A DNA stretch of 10,583 nucleotides, from positions 1 through 10,583 of the forward strand of contig JAFRNO010000236.1 of NCBI GenBank assembly GCA_017430155.1. The letters are read 5' to 3'. Source of the stretch: Kiritimatiellia bacterium. Lineage in GTDB: Bacteria; Verrucomicrobiota; Kiritimatiellia; RFP12; UBA1067. Position numbers and translations under genes: made by a program. Of the stretch, positions 5,079-10,583 are shown piece by piece; position 1 is the first letter of the stretch, and each line of letters opens with the position of its first letter. The notes beneath the pieces were generated by a model. The model saw only the letters and a list, made by a program, of their open reading frames with translations, made no database searches and was not told the DNA's origin.

Positions 5079-7298
5079 ATGTCATACGCTGAACAGATGG
5101 CGCGGCTGACCGCGCGGAAGATCGAACAGACGCGCGTGAAACAGGATCGGCTCGGCGCGCGCGACGAGGACGACTACGGCCTCGTGCTGCCCCCCGAGTC
5201 CTTCAAGGCCGACTTGCCCGTGCGCGACGCGACGGGCCAGTTCTCGGGTCCGCGCGCCTGGGCCGCGAACTTCCGCTGGCTGATGGAGCACCACCCGCTC
5301 TACATCGACCCCGACGACGCCCTCGCCGGCCGCTGGATGTTCATGCTCTCGCGCATGCGCCTCGGCTACCAGCTCTCGCGCTCCAACTTCGCGTTCGACT
5401 ACTCGCACCTCGAGCCGCTCCAGAAGAAGTACGACATCACGACCGGAATCGGCAAGGACGCCCACTTCGCGCCCGACTACCAGATCGGCCTCGACCTCGG
5501 CTGGGGCGGCCTGCTGGAGAAGGTGCGCGCCGCGCGCCTCAAGTTTGGCGGACGCGCTGAAGCGCGTCCCTCCCCTGCAGGCGAGCCCGGGAGGGTCGCA
5601 GCTTGCTGCGACCGCGCCGAAGATGCCGCCTACGCCATCGAGCTGATGGACGCCGAGGAGCAGGCGATCCTCGGCGTACAGGCGTGGACGCGCCGTCTCG
5701 GCGAAGCCGCCGCCGACCGCACGATGACCGAGGAAGACCCCGTGCGCCGCGCCAACCTCGCCGAGATGGCGCGCATCTGCCTGAAGCTTGTGGACCAGCC
5801 GCCCGAGACCCTCCGCGAGGTGGTGCAGTGGATCGCCATCTTCAACATGGCCTCGCGCACGTACAACCGCGACGGCGCGGGCGGACAGCTCGACGAGCTG
5901 CTGCGTCCCTACTACGAGCGCGACCTCGCCGCCGGGCGCATCACGGACGAAGACGCCGAGTTCTACTGCTTCTGCCTGCTCCTGAACGACCCGCACTACT
6001 ACCAGATCGGCGGGCCCGCGGCCGACGGCACCGACCAGACCTCGCGCATGAGCTACATCATCCTCGAGGCGGCGAACAAGCTCAAGAGCTCCTGCAACCT
6101 CACGATCCGCGTGTGGGACGGCATGGACCGCGCGCTCTACCGCCGCGGCGTGGAGATCCTGCTCGCGAACCGCCTCGGCTTCCCGCGCTTCTCCGGCGAC
6201 AAGGCGCTCGTCGAGGGCTTCATGAAGAACGGCTACTCCGCCGAGCTCGCCCGTCGGCGCATTGCCGTGGGCTGCAACTGGATGAGCCTGCCTGGGCTCG
6301 AGTACACGCTCAACGACGTCGTCAAGATCAACATCGCCAAGGTGTTCGAGGTCGCGTTCGCGGAATCCGATTCGTGGGAGGAGCTCGAGTCGAACTACCG
6401 CAAGCACTTTGCCGCCGCCGTGAAGGTGACGGCCGAGGGCATCGACTTCCACCTCGACCACCAGTACCTCAACGAGCCCGAGCTGATGCTCAACCTCCTC
6501 TCGCACGGACCGATCGAGAAGGGGAAGGACGTCTCGCACGGCGGCGCGATGTACTACAACATGGCCATCGACGGCGCAGGCCTCGCGGTGGTTGCCGACT
6601 CCTTCGGCGCGATCGAGCAGCGCGTGGTGGACGAGAAGTCGCTCTCCTTTGCCGAGGTGAAGGATGCGGTCGCTTCGAACTTCGAGGGCGAGGCGGGCGC
6701 ACGTGTGCGCAAGCTGATGGATTCCGCCGGACGCTACGGCGCGGGCGGGACGCGCGCGGACGCGTGGGCCGTAAAGCTCACCGAGATCCTGAACGGCGAG
6801 ATCGCGGGCCATACGACGCCGCACGGCTTCAAGCTCATCCCCGGGTGGTTCACCTGGGCGGACACGATCCGCTTCGGCAAGACCGTGGGCGCGACGCCGA
6901 ACGGACGCAAGGCCGGCGAGCCGATCTCGCACGGCGCGAACCCGCTCCCCGGTTTCCGCAGGGATGGCGCGCTCACCGCGATGGCGACGGCCATCGCGTC
7001 CGTGCAGCCCGGCTACGGCAACACCGCGCCGTGGCAGCTGGAGGTGGACATCGGCCTTGCGGACGACGAGGGCGCCGTGGACAAGCTGATGGCGCTCATG
7101 GACGGCCACTTCGCGCTTGGCGGCACGCTCGTGAACATCAACGTGGTCGACGCGGAGAAGATCCTCGCGGCGCACAAGGATCCGTCGAAATTTCCCGACC
7201 TCGTCGTGCGCGTGACGGGTTTCACGGCCTACTTCAACTCGCTGTCGCCGGCGTTCCGTCAGCTCGTCGTGAAGCGTCTCATCCGGGAGGCGGTGTGA
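5079..7298 (+). CDS. Glycyl radical enzyme of unassigned substrate (PFL-like family)
   Basis: The 739-residue protein belongs to the pyruvate formate-lyase/glycyl radical superfamily. The C-terminal VRVTGFTAYF segment carries the radical glycine (Gly714), and the mid-protein motif VGCNWMSLPG carries the thiyl-radical cysteine (Cys399). Family enzymes store a radical on glycine, pass it to cysteine and then attack the substrate; they work anaerobically in the cytoplasm. In dehydratases, choline lyase and related eliminases the motif is GCxE; here the glutamate position is tryptophan, so a standard eliminase is unlikely. Pyruvate formate-lyase (adjacent cysteines) is not matched either. Residues about 157-179 (GGRAEARP...AACCDR) come from an inserted palindromic repeat. 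ATG 5079 is chosen over GTG 5022 because AAGGA lies 9 nt upstream and the N-terminus MSYAEQMARLTARK is family-like. It is first in an operon with a symporter 1 bp downstream and an activase. Confidence 0.9.
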   Translation: MSYAEQMARLTARKIEQTRVKQDRLGARDEDDYGLVLPPESFKADLPVRDATGQFSGPRAWAANFRWLMEHHPLYIDPDDALAGRWMFMLSRMRLGYQLSRSNFAFDYSHLEPLQKKYDITTGIGKDAHFAPDYQIGLDLGWGGLLEKVRAARLKFGGRAEARPSPAGEPGRVAACCDRAEDAAYAIELMDAEEQAILGVQAWTRRLGEAAADRTMTEEDPVRRANLAEMARICLKLVDQPPETLREVVQWIAIFNMASRTYNRDGAGGQLDELLRPYYERDLAAGRITDEDAEFYCFCLLLNDPHYYQIGGPAADGTDQTSRMSYIILEAANKLKSSCNLTIRVWDGMDRALYRRGVEILLANRLGFPRFSGDKALVEGFMKNGYSAELARRRIAVGCNWMSLPGLEYTLNDVVKINIAKVFEVAFAESDSWEELESNYRKHFAAAVKVTAEGIDFHLDHQYLNEPELMLNLLSHGPIEKGKDVSHGGAMYYNMAIDGAGLAVVADSFGAIEQRVVDEKSLSFAEVKDAVASNFEGEAGARVRKLMDSAGRYGAGGTRADAWAVKLTEILNGEIAGHTTPHGFKLIPGWFTWADTIRFGKTVGATPNGRKAGEPISHGANPLPGFRRDGALTAMATAIASVQPGYGNTAPWQLEVDIGLADDEGAVDKLMALMDGHFALGGTLVNINVVDAEKILAAHKDPSKFPDLVVRVTGFTAYFNSLSPAFRQLVVKRLIREAV
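5547..5613. repeat. REP-like triple-hairpin element inside the glycyl radical enzyme gene
   Basis: Three inverted repeats follow one another: GGACGCGCT (5550-5558) with AGCGCGTCC (5561-5569), 2-nt loop; CCCTCCC (5568-5574) with GGGAGGG (5589-5595), 14-nt loop; and GGTCGCAGC (5594-5602) with GCTGCGACC (5605-5613), 2-nt loop. All stems are perfect and adjacent stems overlap by two bases. This is very unlike the surrounding codons and looks like a short intergenic palindromic repeat. The frame stays open through it and yields a low-complexity stretch rich in Gly, Ala, Pro and Arg with a Cys-Cys pair. Element boundaries are estimated; only the stems are exact. Confidence 0.75.
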
Positions 7299-7299
7299 G

Positions 7300-9069
7300 A
7301 TGCTGCTGAACGGCTACGACTGGGCGGTCATCGTCGGATTCTTCGTCCTGCTGGCGCTCATCCCTACGCTGGCGTCGCTCAAGAGCCGCGGCACGGCGGG
7401 CGACTTCTTCAACTCCGGGCACTCGATGCCGTGGTGGCTGATCGGGTTCTCGATGGTCGCGGCCACCACGGCCACGGACTCCGCCAACTTCTTCACGCAG
7501 GTGATCCGCACCGACGGCATGAGCGGCAACTGGATCATGTGGGCGTTCATCCTCACGGGCCTGCTGACCGTGTTCGTGTACGCGAAGCTGTGGGTGAAGT
7601 CGGGCGTGTCGACGGACATCGAGTTCTACGAACTCCGCTATTCGGGGAAGCCCGCGACCGTGCTCCGCGCCGTGCGCACGCTCTACCTCGGCGTGATCTT
7701 CAACGTGCTCGTGCTCGGCAACGTGATCCTCGCGGCGATCAAGATCGGCGTCGTGCTCTTCGGCATCGCGCCGTCGACCATTCTCCTCATCACCGTGGTC
7801 GCGTCAATCGTCTACACGTTCTTCGGCGGCATCCGCGGCGTGATCTGGACGGACTTCTGCCTTTTCCTCGTGATCATGGCCGGTGCGGTGGCGGCGATGG
7901 TGTACGGTCTGCGCCTGCCGGAGGTGGGCGGCATCGCGGGCATCGTCGGCAATCCCGAGACGGCGAAGCGTCTCTCGATCATGCCGGACTTCGGGTCGTG
8001 GGACACGCTGCTCGTCGTGTTCGTGATCCCGCTCGCCGTGCAGTGGTGGAACGTGTGGAAGGCGGGCAGCGAGCCGGGCGGCGGCGGGTACATCGTGCAG
8101 CGCATGCTCACGGCGAAGAGCGACAACCACGCCCTCTGCGGCACGCTCTTCTTCAACATCCTCAACTGGGTGGTGCGTCCGTGGCCGTGGTACATCGTGG
8201 GCCTCTGCTCCGTGATCGTCTACCCCGACCTCGCGTCCATCCAGGCCGCGTTCCCGAAGGTCGACCCCTCCCTTATCCAGGGCGACATGGCGTATCCCGC
8301 GATGCTCACGAAGGTGCCGCACCTGTGGCTCGGCGTGGTGGCGGCGTCGATGATGGGCGCGCTCTTCTCGACCGTGGCGGCGCATCTCAACCTCGGGAGC
8401 GCCTACCTCGTGAACGACTTCTGGAAGCGCTTCGTGCGTCCGAATGCCGCCGACCGCGAGCTCATCTGGGTGGGGCGCGCGTCGATGCTGTTCCTGCTCC
8501 TCCTCGCCTGCTGGCTCGCTCCGCACCTCAGGAGCGCGAAGGCGGCGTTCGACCTCATGCTCCTCATCGGGGCGGGGTCGGGCTCGGTGTTCCTCCTCCG
8601 GTGGTTCTGGATGCGGATCAACGCCTGGACGGAGCTGACGGGCATGGGCGTGTCGCTCGTCGTGGCGCTTGTGCTACAGTTCGGTTTCCCAGGGTTGAAG
8701 CCGTGGCAGCGGATGCTCGTCACGATCGCGGTCACCTCCGCGAGCTGGCTTGTCGTCACGTTCCTCACGCGGCCGACGGATCCGGACGTGGCCGCCCGCT
8801 TCCAGAGCGCGGTACGCGCGAACGGACGCGACGTGGGGCGCGGCGTGCTGCTCACCGCGATTGCGGCGTTCACCGTGTACGACCTGATGTACGCCGTAGG
8901 CGCGTGGATCTACGGCTGGACGCTGAAGGCGTCCGTCGCCACACTCCTCGCGCTCGCGGCGTCGGCGGGGGTGTACGCGCTCATGCGCGGCGGTCAAGCG
9001 CGTACCGGTAGTGCGGTCGCCCCGCGACCGTCGCAGCGGAAAGAGACGGAAGCACCTTGCAAGGCGTAG
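7300..9069 (+). CDS. Sodium:solute symporter (SSF family)
   Basis: This 589-residue inner-membrane protein has roughly 13 hydrophobic segments, beginning YDWAVIVGFFVLLALIPTLAS. It belongs to the sodium:solute symporter family, which imports sugars, organic acids, amino acids or similar solutes with Na+. Supporting segments are GDFFNSGHSMPWWLIGFSM (residues about 34-52), the TM4-TM5 loop FFGGIRGVIWTDF, and ALFSTVAAHLNLGSAYLVND near 354-373, which matches the helix carrying the Na2-site Ser/Thr pair (Ser357, Thr358). The family's substrate cannot be read from sequence. GGGAGG at 7285-7290, in the last codons of the upstream enzyme, lies 9 nt before the ATG, and only 1 nt separates the two genes, so they are co-transcribed. 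The import substrate is therefore probably the substrate of the glycyl radical enzyme, an inference from context. The last ~25 residues (RGGQARTGSAV...) are hydrophilic and overlap a palindromic sequence. Confidence 0.9.
   Translation: MLLNGYDWAVIVGFFVLLALIPTLASLKSRGTAGDFFNSGHSMPWWLIGFSMVAATTATDSANFFTQVIRTDGMSGNWIMWAFILTGLLTVFVYAKLWVKSGVSTDIEFYELRYSGKPATVLRAVRTLYLGVIFNVLVLGNVILAAIKIGVVLFGIAPSTILLITVVASIVYTFFGGIRGVIWTDFCLFLVIMAGAVAAMVYGLRLPEVGGIAGIVGNPETAKRLSIMPDFGSWDTLLVVFVIPLAVQWWNVWKAGSEPGGGGYIVQRMLTAKSDNHALCGTLFFNILNWVVRPWPWYIVGLCSVIVYPDLASIQAAFPKVDPSLIQGDMAYPAMLTKVPHLWLGVVAASMMGALFSTVAAHLNLGSAYLVNDFWKRFVRPNAADRELIWVGRASMLFLLLLACWLAPHLRSAKAAFDLMLLIGAGSGSVFLLRWFWMRINAWTELTGMGVSLVVALVLQFGFPGLKPWQRMLVTIAVTSASWLVVTFLTRPTDPDVAARFQSAVRANGRDVGRGVLLTAIAAFTVYDLMYAVGAWIYGWTLKASVATLLALAASAGVYALMRGGQARTGSAVAPRPSQRKETEAPCKA
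9014..9030. repeat. Short GC-rich hairpin in the symporter's 3' end
   Basis: CGGTCGC (9014-9020) and GCGACCG (9024-9030) pair perfectly around a CCC loop. Just upstream is TACCGGTA (9003-9010), itself palindromic. The sequence AAGCGCGTACC (8997-9007) resembles AAGCGCGTCCC (5560-5570) in the element inside the glycyl radical enzyme gene, and TCGCAGC recurs in both. It may be a related palindromic repeat forming the symporter's tail; no T-run follows, so it is not a typical terminator. Confidence 0.4.
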
Positions 9070-9794
9070 TCTTCGACATCAAGCGCGGCGGGGTGAAGGA
9101 CGGTCCGGGCATCCGCACGAGCGTGTTCCTGAAGGGGTGTCCGCTTCGGTGCGCGTGGTGCCACAACCCGGAGTCGCAGGCGGCGGAGATCCAGCGGGCG
9201 GTGACGACGGGCGAGGTGTGCGGGCGCGTGATGTCCGTGGACGCAGTGATGGGGGAGGTCCTCCGCGACGCGGTGTTCTACCGCACGTCCGGCGGCGGCG
9301 TCACGTTCACGGGCGGCGAGCCGATGCTCCAGTTCGATTTCCTGAAGACGCTCTGCGCCGCGGCGCGCGCAGCGGGCGTGCACGTGGCCGTGGACACGAG
9401 CGGGTACGCGCCGTGGGAACGGTTCGCGGAGCTGCTGCCGCTCGTCGACCTCTTCCTCTACGACCTCAAGTGCATGGACCCGGCGCGGCACGCGGAACTG
9501 ACCGGCGTCCCGAACGAGCTCATCCTTGGGAACCTCCGCCGCCTCGACGCGGCGGGCGCGAAGTTCTGGATCCGCTGTCCGCTCGTACCCGGCCTCAACG
9601 ACTCTGACTCTGACCTCGCCGCGCTTCGGGCGTTCACCTCCGCCCTTCGCAATATGGAGAAGCTGGAGATCTGCCCCTACCATCCGCTCGGCCTCGAGAA
9701 GTGCGCCACGTTCGGCCTCATCCCGCGCTACGCGGAGAAGGCGCTGCCCACCTCCGCCGACCTCGCCCGCTGGCGTCAGGCATTGCCCTGTTGA
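9057..9794 (+). CDS. Glycyl radical enzyme activase (radical SAM), short form
   Basis: The 245-residue radical SAM protein should abstract hydrogen from Gly714 of the co-encoded enzyme. FDIKRGGVKDGPGIRTSVF is the activase N-terminal signature. Cys28, Cys32 and Cys35 in GCPLRCAWCHNPES form the CxxxCxxC site for the 4Fe-4S cluster, and TGGEPML (Gly86, Gly87, Glu88) is the SAM-binding GGE motif. The protein goes from WCHNPE almost directly to SVDAVMGEV; it lacks the ferredoxin-like insert with two further clusters found in activases of many dehydratase-type enzymes, and matches pyruvate formate-lyase activase in length. The start is TTG at 9057, overlapping the symporter by 13 bp, with purine-rich GGAAG at 9048-9052 just upstream; there is no usable in-frame ATG before the signature. 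TTG may lower yield relative to the upstream genes. Confidence 0.92.
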   Translation: MQGVVFDIKRGGVKDGPGIRTSVFLKGCPLRCAWCHNPESQAAEIQRAVTTGEVCGRVMSVDAVMGEVLRDAVFYRTSGGGVTFTGGEPMLQFDFLKTLCAAARAAGVHVAVDTSGYAPWERFAELLPLVDLFLYDLKCMDPARHAELTGVPNELILGNLRRLDAAGAKFWIRCPLVPGLNDSDSDLAALRAFTSALRNMEKLEICPYHPLGLEKCATFGLIPRYAEKALPTSADLARWRQALPC

Positions 9795-9818
9795 CTTGCG
9801 GAAAATTCCATTCCCCCC

Positions 9819-9847
9819 TTGCACACTTTCTTCGCTTTTGCTACACT
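9819..9847 (+). promoter_or_regulatory. Possible promoter of the secreted-protein gene
   Basis: TTGCAC (9819-9824) and TACACT (9842-9847) are 17 bp apart, with TGC before the -10 as an extended -10. The start near 9854 would give a leader of about 73 nt. CTTGCACACTT (9818-9828) differs at one base from CTTGCAAACTT in the 27-bp palindrome at 3240-3266, and ACTTGCAA recurs at 9845-9852. Confidence 0.45.
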
Positions 9848-9863
9848 TGCAACCGTCAGCAGA

Positions 9864-9911
9864 GGGCCGGGCCTTCCGAAGAGGCGCGGGCAACCCATTT
9901 CTCCTTCGGAA
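9864..9911 (+). promoter_or_regulatory. Structured 5' leader: hairpin with possible pseudoknot
   Basis: GGG (9864-9866) pairs with CCC (9894-9896), CCG (9867-9869) with CGG (9887-9889), and GCCT (9871-9874) with AGGC (9882-9885), leaving a 7-nt loop TCCGAAG (9875-9881). That loop is the exact complement of CTTCGGA at 9904-9910, which lies just before the ribosome site (AAGGGA, 9915-9920). The design could be a riboswitch, a protein-binding leader or a stabilising structure. I could not match it to a named riboswitch class. Confidence 0.45.
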
Positions 9912-9926
9912 CCAAAGGGATGAAAG

Positions 9927-10583
9927 ATGAAAAAGCTATTGTTAGCGACGGCCCTCGTGGCTTCCGCTGCGGCTTTCGCTGATGCTCCGACCGCGCTCAA
10001 CGCGATCAGCTTCGAAGGCTACGCGGCCGGTAATGGGCTTGGTGCCAACGGCGTTGCCGAGCCGAACGAAGATGGCCAAAGCGACAAGGGCGCGGCCTAC
10101 TTCTGCTACGACGGCGAGCAAGACGGCTCGACGGTCAAGGCGTTCGGTGGCGAGAATGCCGCTGCGCCCTCGATTACGCGCCCGCTCTACTTCGCCTCGG
10201 CCTCGCCGAACGCGAAATACCTCGACCTCAGCACCGAGGGCGGCGTCCTCTGGCGTTCAATCGCCGCTGTTACGGGCTCGGGGGCGAACTGCGAACTGGG
10301 GACTGCTCAGGAAGTCGGTTCTGATGGCCTCTACCTCGATACGCTCGTGCAGTTCACGCCGACCGAGGACGGAGGAACGCCGGAACTTGGTAACGAGGAC
10401 AAGTTGGCCATCTGGCTTAACGTCAGCGAAGGCGTGACGAACTTGATGGTGCGCGCGGCGATTATTGATGATGGGTTCAACTTGACACCTACAAATTTTG
10501 TCATTAATAACGCATCTGTGGTGGCGGGCACATGGTATCGCCTAACAGTCAAGGCACTTGATGACGTTACGCAGGCTGACGAG
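9927..10583 (+). CDS. Secreted or surface protein, 5' part (runs off window)
   Basis: The frame is open for 219 codons from ATG at 9927 to the last base, so the 3' end is missing. A clear Sec-type signal peptide (MKKLLLATALVASAAAFA, cut after about residue 18) is followed by DAPTALNAISFEGYAAGNGL and a stretch rich in Gly, Ala, Asp and aromatic residues. VVAGTWYRLTVKAL near residue 200 resembles strands of LamG/concanavalin-like beta-sandwich domains, suggesting an extracellular binding or structural protein; this is a weak domain guess. The start is set by AAGGGA 6 nt upstream and the signal peptide. A second ATG at 9920 is in another frame and stops at 9982. Codon use is less G/C-biased than in the operon upstream. 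It has its own likely promoter and a structured leader. Function not assigned. Confidence 0.8.
   Translation, partial: MKKLLLATALVASAAAFADAPTALNAISFEGYAAGNGLGANGVAEPNEDGQSDKGAAYFCYDGEQDGSTVKAFGGENAAAPSITRPLYFASASPNAKYLDLSTEGGVLWRSIAAVTGSGANCELGTAQEVGSDGLYLDTLVQFTPTEDGGTPELGNEDKLAIWLNVSEGVTNLMVRAAIIDDGFNLTPTNFVINNASVVAGTWYRLTVKALDDVTQADE

Noticed and set aside
5082..7175. A 697-codon minus-strand open frame opposite the glycyl radical enzyme
   Set aside because: The sense strand encodes a clear enzyme with conserved motifs; the antisense frame is open because of GC-rich third positions.
9014..9030. Intrinsic terminator at the end of the symporter
   Set aside because: The stem is GC-rich but no T-run follows, and the activase gene begins within 30 bp and overlaps the symporter.
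9854..9926. A known riboswitch class (c-di-GMP, SAM, ZTP, cobalamin) in the last leader
   Set aside because: The conserved core sequences of these classes were not seen; only a generic hairpin and pseudoknot can be supported.

Overview
The window looks like chromosomal DNA from a high-GC, anaerobic bacterium with an outer envelope. The coding genes are dense, use mostly G/C-ending codons and have Shine-Dalgarno sites. The oxygen-sensitive glycyl radical system points to an anaerobe. Several proteins begin with Sec-type signal peptides. The gene mix (a secreted Gfo/Idh/MocA protein, an AAA-ATPase-like/PD-(D/E)XK protein, short palindromic repeats and a large secreted protein starting MKKLLLATALVASAAAFA) resembles gut or rumen PVC bacteria, especially Kiritimatiellota or Lentisphaerota. 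That placement is inference from gene style; no rRNA is present to confirm it.

Layout. (1) 1-243 is the 3' end of a shikimate dehydrogenase gene (aroE), followed by a 113-bp AT-rich palindromic insertion flanked by 11-bp direct repeats, then nagB (glucosamine-6-phosphate deaminase). (2) On the minus strand, 3152 down to 1198, is a two-gene operon: a secreted alpha/beta hydrolase coupled by an ATGA overlap to a secreted Gfo/Idh/MocA-type protein. Its last stop codon overlaps the nagB stop in a shared TTAA. (3) A divergent promoter region (about 3190-3294) carries a perfect 27-bp palindrome; the promoter on its right has a near-consensus extended -10 only 7 nt before an ATG, so its mRNA is probably leaderless. 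It drives an AAA-ATPase-like/PD-(D/E)XK protein whose codon use differs from its neighbours. (4) 5079-9794 is a tight operon: an unclassified glycyl radical enzyme, a sodium:solute symporter and a short glycyl radical activase. (5) 9795-9926 holds a likely promoter and a leader that can fold as a hairpin with a pseudoknot, ahead of the 5' end of a secreted protein that runs off the window.

How the genes work together. The symporter should import a small organic solute. The activase should install the glycyl radical with S-adenosylmethionine and a 4Fe-4S cluster, and the enzyme should then transform the solute anaerobically. The substrate cannot be read from the sequence. The active-site cysteine is in GCNWM, not the GCxE motif of glycyl radical eliminases, so glycerol/propanediol/choline-type chemistry is not supported. 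The enzyme also carries an in-frame, three-hairpin palindromic sequence that looks like an inserted repeat translated as about 24 extra residues. The hydrolase and Gfo/Idh/MocA pair probably acts outside the cytoplasm on sugar-derived compounds. NagB feeds amino sugars into glycolysis.

No tRNA, rRNA, CRISPR array or transposase gene was recognised, and no convincing intrinsic terminator. No stretch over 300 bases lacks a gene; the longest gap is 244-418.
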